DNA of 5,768 bases from Actinomycetes bacterium (GTDB lineage Bacteria; Actinomycetota; Actinomycetes; Mycobacteriales; Mycobacteriaceae): positions 1 to 5,768 of the forward strand of contig JAEZIA010000337.1 in NCBI GenBank assembly GCA_023416315.1, in the 5' to 3' direction. Both the position numbers and the translations under genes were made by a program. Positions 1-4,573 of this stretch are shown piece after piece (the first letter of the stretch is position 1; each line of letters starts with the position of its first letter). Under the pieces are notes generated by a model. That model had not been told where the DNA came from. It searched no databases and saw nothing but the letters and a program-made list of their open reading frames with translations.

Positions 1-241
1 CGGGGGAGTCGGCCTGCAGTTCCGAGAAGAAGGCGTCGACCGCCACGGCGTACTTGTTCGGCCACCACTTGTAGATCGTCGCCTTGCTGGACCCGCTGCG
101 GGCGGCGATCTGCTCGGTGGTCATCGCCCGTAACCCGATCTCGTGCAACAACTCCGAGGTCGCACGCACCACTGCCGAGCGGGACTGCTCGCTGCGCGGG
201 CGGCCGGGCTTGGCTCGCCCGGCGATGTCCTCGACGCTCAC
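1..241 (-). CDS. TetR/AcrR family transcriptional regulator, N-terminal part (3' end outside window)
   Basis: This is the first 80 codons of a one-component DNA-binding repressor; the rest runs off the left edge. The reading frame is open from a GTG at 241 to position 1. After a basic leader (residues 10-22, with KPGRPRSEQSR) comes a TetR-type N-terminal three-helix domain. Helix 2 is around residues 42-50 (TEQIAARSG) and recognition helix 3 around 52-63 (SKATIYKWWPNK), followed by the usual helix-4 start (YAVAVDAFF). The GTG overlaps the cupin stop as GTGA and has no clear Shine-Dalgarno sequence, so translation is probably coupled to the cupin gene. The ligand-binding C-terminal domain is not visible, so the inducer cannot be guessed. 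By analogy with other TetR pairs it probably regulates its own operon, which is inference. Family assignment is secure. Confidence 0.9.
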   Translation of the reverse strand, partial: MSVEDIAGRAKPGRPRSEQSRSAVVRATSELLHEIGLRAMTTEQIAARSGSSKATIYKWWPNKYAVAVDAFFSELQADSP

Positions 242-687
242 AACGGGTACAGCCGATCAAGATTGACCACGATCGCCTCCTGCGTGCTGCGCGCGATCAC
301 CACGACGGCCGGCTCACCGGGGTCGGGGTTCTCCTCCCGGTGCGGCAAGTGCGGCGGAACGAAGATGTAGTCACCCGGCTCGGTGCTGATCCGGACCTCG
401 CCGGTGCCGTCGTGGAACACGAATTCCGGGTGGCCGCTGCGGACGAAGATCGCGGTTTCCGATTCGCCGTGGTGATGGTTCGCCGACGCCACGCCCGGCC
501 CGACGTGGGTCTCGCCCATCCAGAGTTTCTCCGACCCGACGGAGCCGCCGCTGATCGCGGCGAACCGCTGCATACCGTCGGTCTGCGACGTGCTGCCGTC
601 GAGGTCGGCGGCCTTGACGTGATGCACCCGGTGGCGCACCGGCCGGCCGCCGGACAGGTCGGGATGGAATGCGTCGGGGCCGGACAT
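238..687 (-). CDS. Small cupin-domain protein, probably metal-binding, function unknown
   Basis: This 149-residue protein has a single complete cupin barrel. Motif 1 is at residues 65-85: G65, five residues, H71-x-H73, E77 and G85. Motif 2 is at 105-120: G105, P111, H116 and N120, with His113 where the consensus has Gly. The His71/His73/E77/H116 set is the usual ligand group for Fe, Mn, Zn or Ni in cupins, so an enzyme or small-molecule sensor is plausible, but the substrate cannot be read from the sequence. There is no signal peptide or membrane segment, so it is probably cytosolic. The ATG at 687 is chosen because no in-frame start lies just upstream and a TATCGT -10 element ends six nt before it, which fits a leaderless mRNA. 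It is the first gene of a two-gene operon with the TetR regulator (4-nt overlap) and is divergent from ruvC. Confidence 0.85.
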   Translation of the reverse strand: MSGPDAFHPDLSGGRPVRHRVHHVKAADLDGSTSQTDGMQRFAAISGGSVGSEKLWMGETHVGPGVASANHHHGESETAIFVRSGHPEFVFHDGTGEVRISTEPGDYIFVPPHLPHREENPDPGEPAVVVIARSTQEAIVVNLDRLYPL

Positions 688-693
688 CTCCTG

Positions 694-699
694 ACGATA
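694..699 (-). promoter_or_regulatory. Putative -10 element for a leaderless cupin-tetR transcript
   Basis: On the minus strand the hexamer TATCGT fits the mycobacterial SigA -10 pattern TANNNT. Its last base is separated from the cupin ATG by six nt (CAGGAG), which would put the transcription start on the A of the ATG. The AGGAG directly abutting the ATG is too close to work as a normal Shine-Dalgarno sequence, which also favours leaderless initiation. No convincing -35 was seen. The assignment rests on spacing only. Confidence 0.45.
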
Positions 700-750
700 A
701 CCACGCCCGCCGGACCGCGTGTCCTGACCGATCGTGTCCGCCCGGGCCGC

Positions 751-756
751 TAGGGT
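751..756 (+). promoter_or_regulatory. Putative -10 element of the ruvCAB promoter
   Basis: TAGGGT matches the mycobacterial TANNNT -10 consensus and would place the transcription start near 762-764, inside the LexA box. This gives a leader of roughly 27-29 nt that carries the ruvC Shine-Dalgarno sequence. No good TTGACA-like -35 lies 16-18 bp upstream. Instead a TGTC (735-738) sits at the spacing expected for the LexA-independent damage promoter motif (see findings). Confidence 0.5.
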
Positions 757-758
757 GA

Positions 759-774
759 TCGAACAGCTGTTCGT
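759..774 (+). promoter_or_regulatory. LexA-binding site (SOS box) upstream of ruvC
   Basis: TCGAACAGCTGTTCGT matches the mycobacterial SOS box TCGAAC-N4-GTTCGA at 11 of the 12 defined positions. The central 14 bp (760-773) form a perfect palindrome. It overlaps the predicted transcription start downstream of TAGGGT and ends 16 nt before the ruvC GTG, an ideal place for repression. LexA control of ruvC in mycobacteria is known in the literature; here the claim rests on the motif and its position. Because the region is only 103 bp between divergent genes, the site could also influence the cupin operon, though it lies about 70 bp upstream of that start. Confidence 0.88.
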
Positions 775-778
775 AGTC

Positions 779-784
779 GGAAGG
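779..784 (+). promoter_or_regulatory. Ribosome binding site deciding the ruvC start
   Basis: GGAAGG lies six nt before the GTG at 791. This supports 791 over the in-frame GTG at 734, which would put 19 extra codons across the promoter and the LexA box. Confidence 0.7.
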
Positions 785-790
785 CGATCC

Positions 791-1369
791 GTGCGGGTGA
801 TGGGAGTCGACCCTGGGTTGACGCGCTGCGGCCTCTCGGTGATCGAGAGCGGCCGCGGCCGTCACGTCATCGCGCTGGACGTCGATGTGGTGCGTACGCC
901 GTCCGACGAGCCGCTGCAGCGCCGACTGCTGACGATCAGCGACACCGTCGATCACTGGATGGACACCCACCTGCCGGACGTCGTCGCGATCGAGCGGGTG
1001 TTCGCCAACCAGAACGCCAACACCGCGATGGGGACCGCGCAGGCCGGCGGGGTGATCGCACTGGCCGCCGCCCGCCGCGGCATAGACGTGCATTTCCACA
1101 CGCCCAGTGAGGTCAAGGCCGCCGTCACCGGCAACGGCCGGGCCGATAAGGCACAGGTGACCGCGATGGTCACCCGGATCCTGCAGTTGCAGCAGAAGCC
1201 GACGCCCGCCGACGCCGCCGACGCGCTGGCGTTGGCGATCTGCCACTGCTGGCGCGCACCGATGATCGCCCGGATGGCACAGGCCGAAGCGCTGGCCGCC
1301 GAACAGAAGCGGGCCTACCAAGCCCGGCTGAAGGCGGCCCGCACGCCGGTCTCGCGGAGCGCGACGTGA
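791..1369 (+). CDS. ruvC: Holliday junction resolvase RuvC (crossover junction endodeoxyribonuclease)
   Basis: RuvC is a dimeric, metal-dependent endonuclease that cuts Holliday junctions symmetrically, acting with RuvAB in recombinational repair in the cytoplasm. The 192-residue product has the RNase H-like fold signature VMGVDPGLTRCG at residues 3-14. The four acidic catalytic residues are in place: D7, E68 (in VVAIERVF), and D141 and D144 (in TPADAADALALA). The loop FANQNANTAMGTAQAGG (71-87) and HFHTPSEVKAAVTGNG (101-116) are typical of the family. The tail beyond about residue 165 is a variable Ala/Arg-rich segment and makes the protein slightly longer than E. coli RuvC. The GTG start is supported by GGAAGG six nt upstream. 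The stop overlaps the ruvA start by 4 nt (GTGA). A LexA box upstream implies SOS induction of the whole operon. Confidence 0.98.
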   Translation: MRVMGVDPGLTRCGLSVIESGRGRHVIALDVDVVRTPSDEPLQRRLLTISDTVDHWMDTHLPDVVAIERVFANQNANTAMGTAQAGGVIALAAARRGIDVHFHTPSEVKAAVTGNGRADKAQVTAMVTRILQLQQKPTPADAADALALAICHCWRAPMIARMAQAEALAAEQKRAYQARLKAARTPVSRSAT

Positions 1370-1959
1370 TCGCCTCGGTGCGCGGTGAGGTCATCGACAT
1401 CGCGCTCGACCACGTCGTGATCGAGGCCGCCGGCGTCGGCTACAAGGTGATGGCGACCCCGTCCACACTGGCGACGCTGCGCCGCGGCACCGAGGCACGG
1501 CTGATCACCGCGATGATCGTGCGCGAGGACTCCCAGACGCTGTACGGCTTCGCCGACGCCGACGCCCGCGACCTGTTCTCGACCCTGCTCGGGGTGTCTG
1601 GAGTGGGCCCGAAGATCGCTCTGGCGACGCTGGCCGTCTACGACGCCACCGCGCTGCGCCAGGCGCTGGCCGACGGTGACGTGACGGCATTGACGCGGGT
1701 GCCCGGTATCGGCAAACGTGGTGCCGAACGCATGGTGCTCGAATTGCGGGACAAGATCGGTGCGGTCGCCGGCGGCGCCGGGGTGGCCGCGGCCACCGGT
1801 CACGCGGTGCGCGGGCCGGTGGTGGAAGCCCTTGTCGGACTTGGCTTTGCGGCCAAGCAGGCCGAAGAAGCCACCGACAAGGTACTGGCCGCCGACGCTG
1901 AGGCCAACACGTCCACCGCACTGCGGGCGGCGCTGTCACTACTAGGAAAGACCAAGTGA
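1366..1959 (+). CDS. ruvA: Holliday junction branch migration subunit RuvA
   Basis: RuvA forms tetramers that clamp the four-way junction in an open square and load the RuvB motor rings. The 197-residue protein has three parts. The N-terminal OB-fold domain spans about 1-63 and carries the acidic pin residues E54 and D55 (REDSQTLYGF), which act in strand separation. Domain II has two helix-hairpin-helix motifs, LGVSGVGPKIAL (75-86) and VPGIGKRGAERMVLEL (112-127), which bind the junction backbone. After a flexible Gly/Ala-rich linker (132-146), the C-terminal RuvB-binding domain runs from about 150 to 195. The GTG start lies within ruvC, overlapping its stop as GTGA, with GGAG (1356-1359) six nt upstream. 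Its stop in turn overlaps ruvB by 4 nt, indicating translational coupling. Length and motifs are normal for actinobacteria. Confidence 0.98.
   Translation: MIASVRGEVIDIALDHVVIEAAGVGYKVMATPSTLATLRRGTEARLITAMIVREDSQTLYGFADADARDLFSTLLGVSGVGPKIALATLAVYDATALRQALADGDVTALTRVPGIGKRGAERMVLELRDKIGAVAGGAGVAAATGHAVRGPVVEALVGLGFAAKQAEEATDKVLAADAEANTSTALRAALSLLGKTK
1944..1950 (+). promoter_or_regulatory. Ribosome binding site for ruvB inside the ruvA 3' end
   Basis: AGGAAAG lies five nt before the ruvB GTG at 1956 and supports that start. The GTG overlaps the ruvA stop, so RuvB can be made both by coupling and by new initiation. Confidence 0.65.
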
Positions 1960-3020
1960 GCAGGTTCGACGAGGACGACGACGAGGCGCTCGAACGTGAT
2001 GTCTCGCCGGCGTTGACCGTCGGTGAAGGCGATATCGACGCCAGCCTGCGGCCGCGGTCACTGCGCGAGTTCATCGGCCAGCCGCGGGTGCGCGAGCAGC
2101 TGCAGTTGGTCCTCGAGGGCGCCAAGAACCGTGGCGGCACACCGGATCACATCCTGCTGTCCGGTCCGCCGGGGCTGGGTAAGACGTCGCTGGCGATGAT
2201 CATCGCCGCCGAACTGGGCTCGTCGCTGCGGGTCACCTCCGGGCCTGCGCTGGAGCGCGCCGGTGATCTGGCCGCGATGCTGTCCAACCTCGTCGAGCAC
2301 GACGTGCTGTTCATCGACGAGATCCACCGCATCGCCCGCCCGGCCGAGGAGATGCTCTACCTGGCCATGGAGGACTTCCGGGTCGACGTCGTCGTCGGCA
2401 AAGGCCCTGGGGCGACGTCGATTCCATTGGAAGTCGCCCCGTTCACGTTGGTCGGGGCCACCACCCGGTCCGGTGCGCTCACCGGCCCGCTGCGCGACCG
2501 GTTCGGCTTCACCGCCCATATGGACTTCTACGAGCCACCCGAGCTGGAGCGGGTGCTGGCCCGCTCGGCGGGCATCCTCGGCATCGAGCTGGGGGTCGAG
2601 GCCGGCTCCGAGATCGCCCGGCGGTCCCGGGGCACACCGCGGATCGCCAACCGGCTGCTGCGCCGGGTGCGCGACTACGCCGAGGTGCGCGCCGACGGCG
2701 TGATCACCCGCGACATCGCCAAGGCCGCGCTGGCCGTCTACGACGTCGACGAACTGGGGCTGGACCGGCTGGATCGGGCGGTGCTGACCGCGCTGACCAA
2801 GAGTTTCGGCGGCGGCCCGGTCGGAGTCTCCACGCTGGCCGTCGCGGTGGGCGAGGAAGCCACCACGGTCGAGGAGGTCTGCGAGCCGTTCCTGGTGCGC
2901 GCCGGCATGATCGCCCGGACTCCCCGCGGCCGGGTCGCGACGCCGCTAGCCTGGACCCACCTCGGCATGGTGGCACCGCCGCGGGCCAGCGGGCTCGGCC
3001 AGCCCGGTCTTTTCGAGTGA
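1956..3020 (+). CDS. ruvB: Holliday junction branch migration ATPase RuvB
   Basis: RuvB is the AAA+ hexameric motor that pulls DNA through the RuvA-bound junction, using ATP. All landmarks are present in the 354-residue product: Walker A GPPGLGKT (70-77), Walker B LFIDEIHR (118-125), sensor 1 GATTRSG (167-173), the trans-acting arginine finger R180 in GPLRDRFG, and sensor 2 within RGTPRIANRLLRR (225-237). The C-terminal winged helix (about 265-340) carries the DNA-contacting RTPRGRVAT (321-329). The first 25 residues form an acidic extension (DEDDDE at 5-10, encoded by a run of GAC/GAG codons) before the conserved LRPRSLREFIGQ. Such N-terminal extensions vary between species. The gene is the third in the ruv operon and is followed after 11 nt by a membrane-protein gene. 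No damage to the frame is seen. Confidence 0.99.
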   Translation: MSRFDEDDDEALERDVSPALTVGEGDIDASLRPRSLREFIGQPRVREQLQLVLEGAKNRGGTPDHILLSGPPGLGKTSLAMIIAAELGSSLRVTSGPALERAGDLAAMLSNLVEHDVLFIDEIHRIARPAEEMLYLAMEDFRVDVVVGKGPGATSIPLEVAPFTLVGATTRSGALTGPLRDRFGFTAHMDFYEPPELERVLARSAGILGIELGVEAGSEIARRSRGTPRIANRLLRRVRDYAEVRADGVITRDIAKAALAVYDVDELGLDRLDRAVLTALTKSFGGGPVGVSTLAVAVGEEATTVEEVCEPFLVRAGMIARTPRGRVATPLAWTHLGMVAPPRASGLGQPGLFE

Positions 3021-3021
3021 T

Positions 3022-3026
3022 GGGAG
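3022..3026 (+). promoter_or_regulatory. Ribosome binding site deciding the DUF1304 gene start
   Basis: GGGAG lies five nt before the ATG at 3032. This favours that start over the in-frame GTG at 3017 and ATG at 3020, which have no equally spaced purine-rich sequence. Confidence 0.6.
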
Positions 3027-3031
3027 CGCCG

Positions 3032-3415
3032 ATGCTCGTCGCCGCGTTGATCTTCGCCGGCCTTGCCGCGCTGCTGCACGTGTACATCTTCACGATGGAG
3101 TCGCTGACCTGGACGACGCCGCGCACCCGCAAGGTGTTCGGTACCACCGCCGAGGAAGCCGAGACCACCAAACTACTGGCGCTCAATCAGGGGTTCTACA
3201 ACCTGTTCCTGGCGATCGTCACCGCCGTCGGGATCATCGCGGTCGCGTTGGGGCACACCGGAATCGGTGCGGCACTGGTATTCGCCGGCGTCGGATCCAT
3301 GCTGGCGGCGGCGGCCGTGCTGCTGGCGTCTTCTCCGGATAAGGCCCGCGCGGCGGTGACTCAGGGCCTGTTCCCGTTGGTGGCCGTCGCGCTGTTGGCC
3401 ATCGCGGTCGTCTGA
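3032..3415 (+). CDS. DUF1304 family four-helix integral membrane protein
   Basis: This 127-residue protein has about four hydrophobic segments: 2-20, 55-74, 77-100 and 109-127. The loop after the first segment holds the family-like motif with E23, W27, TTPR (28-31), R33 and KVFG (34-37). It is followed by the conserved NQGFYN (52-57) and a QG (111-112) entering the last helix. This pattern matches DUF1304, small inner-membrane proteins of unknown function. The ATG at 3032 is preferred because of GGGAG five nt upstream and because family members usually start just before the first helix. A GTG at 3017 overlapping the ruvB stop as GTGA would add five residues. Its position 11 nt after ruvB implies co-transcription with the SOS-controlled ruv genes, though the functional link is unproven. 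Its last 55 nt overlap the 3' end of the opposing GGDEF gene. Confidence 0.85.
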   Translation: MLVAALIFAGLAALLHVYIFTMESLTWTTPRTRKVFGTTAEEAETTKLLALNQGFYNLFLAIVTAVGIIAVALGHTGIGAALVFAGVGSMLAAAAVLLASSPDKARAAVTQGLFPLVAVALLAIAVV

Positions 3416-4482
3416 CTCCAGCGAATCTGGTTGCCGCCGGCACGTTTTGCTTCATACATCGCCGCGTCGGCGATATCCACCAGGCGGGTGAGCATCGCGT
3501 CCGCGTCGTCGACGTCGGTCAGTGCGGTTGACGCGACGCCGACGCTGGCGGTCACCTCACCCGGAATGGTGGCGACGGCATCGCGGAGTCGCTCGGCGGT
3601 GCGCGCGGCGGCATCCGGGGCGATCAATTCGGCGATCAGGAACTCCTCGCCGCCGAGACGGGCCACCACCGAGTTCATGGCGCTCGCGCGGCGCAGGTTG
3701 TCGGCGACGGCGACCAGGACCGCGTCGCCGTAACCGTGGCCGTGGGTGTCGTTGATCTGCTTAAAGCCGTCCAGGTCGAGCAGAATCACAGCCAGGCACT
3801 CTGACGGTGAGTTGTCCGCGCTGGCGATCAGTTGGGGCACCGATTGGTAGAACCCGCGTCGGTTGCGCAGCCCGGTCAGCGGATCGGTATTGGACATCCG
3901 TGCGTCGAGTCGCAGCAGATGCAGGAAGAACTGACTTCCGACCGGGACCGCGAGCACCGCGATCACCAGGGCCACCGTGTGTCCGACCGCCATCGCGGGG
4001 TCGCCGGTCTCAGCGATGCGCGCGCCGGCGAAAACGCTGGTGGCAGTGGCATTGACGAGTGTCACCGCCAAGAGTCGGCTGGAGTGATACAGGCCGACAT
4101 ACCCGGCGATGGGGGCAAAGGTCGCGCAGGCCAACAAGCCCGTTGCCGGGCTTCCCGCGATTATGCAGGCGACCGTCACCCCCACGTTGCCGCCGATGAC
4201 GAACAGGGTGGACAGCAGTCGGCTCGGCCAGCCGGCGAGCCACATGCCCGCGCCAGCCGCAGACAGGATCGAGACGATCGTCGCGGTAGTCCGATGGAGC
4301 TCACCTTGCGGACCGGAGGGGCTCCACAGCATCACCAGCGGGACTGTCCCGAGGATGATGACGACTGCCGCGATCAGAAATCGACTGGAGCGTTGCAACC
4401 CCCGCGATACCAGGTATTCCGACATCCAGTCGTATTGGTCGGGCTGGCGCCACCACTGCCGAATCACCGCCCCCGCACCCAC
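3361..4482 (-). CDS. Membrane-anchored GGDEF protein, probable diguanylate cyclase
   Basis: A diguanylate cyclase makes the second messenger c-di-GMP from two GTP. The 373-residue product has a short cytoplasmic start (RQPDQYDWMSEYL, 12-24). About six membrane segments follow, near 35-53, 65-84, 89-110, 112-131, 136-155 and 165-188. The GGDEF domain spans about 196-355: DPLTGLRNRRGF (200-211), LDLDGFKQINDTHGHGYGD (235-253, metal ligand D236) and an intact active-site GGEEF (277-281). The RxxD inhibitory I-site expected at 268-271 reads AMNS, so product feedback is probably absent. There is no EAL domain. The membrane part may be the sensor; its signal is unknown. The GTG start at 4482 has no Shine-Dalgarno sequence but a TAACAT eight nt upstream. 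ATG at codon 20 is an alternative. The last 18 residues, past the usual domain end, lie antisense to the DUF1304 gene. Confidence 0.92.
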   Translation of the reverse strand: MGAGAVIRQWWRQPDQYDWMSEYLVSRGLQRSSRFLIAAVVIILGTVPLVMLWSPSGPQGELHRTTATIVSILSAAGAGMWLAGWPSRLLSTLFVIGGNVGVTVACIIAGSPATGLLACATFAPIAGYVGLYHSSRLLAVTLVNATATSVFAGARIAETGDPAMAVGHTVALVIAVLAVPVGSQFFLHLLRLDARMSNTDPLTGLRNRRGFYQSVPQLIASADNSPSECLAVILLDLDGFKQINDTHGHGYGDAVLVAVADNLRRASAMNSVVARLGGEEFLIAELIAPDAAARTAERLRDAVATIPGEVTASVGVASTALTDVDDADAMLTRLVDIADAAMYEAKRAGGNQIRWSQTTAMANSATATNGNRP

Positions 4483-4490
4483 GCGTGCCG

Positions 4491-4496
4491 ATGTTA
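4491..4496 (-). promoter_or_regulatory. Putative -10 element for the GGDEF gene
   Basis: On the minus strand TAACAT fits the TANNNT pattern and ends eight nt before the GTG at 4482, so the mRNA would start at or within one or two nt of the start codon. The absence of a Shine-Dalgarno sequence agrees with a leaderless transcript. A TTGACG lies only six bp upstream of it, too close to be its -35. Confidence 0.4.
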
Positions 4497-4518
4497 CTGC
4501 ACCGTCAATTCATGATGC

Positions 4519-4560
4519 GGCGCCAGGGCCGTGATCTTGATGACCCGCGACCCTGGTGCC
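4519..4560 (-). terminator. Imperfect inverted repeat after car, possible terminator or attenuator
   Basis: The arms GGCGCCAGGG (4519-4528) and CCCTGGTGCC (4551-4560) pair over 10 bp with one mismatch around a 22-nt loop. In RNA from the minus strand (car) the odd position is an A-C mismatch; on the plus strand it would be a G-U pair. It begins 13 nt after the car stop codon and ends 22 bp before the GGDEF -10 element. No U-tract follows, so an intrinsic terminator of the E. coli type is not supported, though mycobacterial terminators often lack U-tracts. Confidence 0.4.
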
Positions 4561-4561
4561 G

Positions 4562-4571
4562 ATATCGATAT
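4562..4571. repeat. AT-rich 10-bp palindrome directly after the car stop
   Basis: ATATCGATAT is a perfect 10-bp palindrome two nt past the car TAA. It stands out against the GC-rich background, but no factor is known to me for this sequence and it may be chance. Confidence 0.35.
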
Positions 4572-4573
4572 GT

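Noticed and set aside
84..370. Two short plus-strand open frames opposite the TetR and cupin genes.
   Set aside because: Both are antisense to recognisable domains and have no family features of their own.
734..790. Upstream in-frame extension of ruvC starting at GTG 734.
   Set aside because: It would translate through the -10 element and the LexA box, and RuvC homologues start at the residue corresponding to 791, which has a good ribosome site.
371..1321. Long open frame of 316 codons on the minus strand opposite ruvC.
   Set aside because: It lies antisense to the well-conserved ruvC and across the promoter region; its Arg/Gly/His-rich composition is typical of shadow frames in GC-rich DNA.
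1967..1986. Run of GAC/GAG triplets as a simple repeat of interest.
   Set aside because: It simply encodes the acidic N-terminal extension of RuvB; such extensions vary between species and no separate function is evident.
1990..1995. TCGAAC half-site at the start of ruvB as a second LexA box.
   Set aside because: The matching GTTCGA half is missing four bases later, so it is not a palindromic SOS box.
3432..3442. Short hairpin TGCC-GCC-GGCA followed by TTTT as a terminator for the ruv operon.
   Set aside because: The stem is only 4 bp with a 3-nt loop and lies within conserved GGDEF coding sequence, so it is likely chance.
3832..4515. Open frame of 227 codons on the plus strand inside the GGDEF gene.
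   Set aside because: It is antisense to the membrane part of a clearly real gene, has no domain, no good ribosome site and a hydrophilic shadow-type composition.
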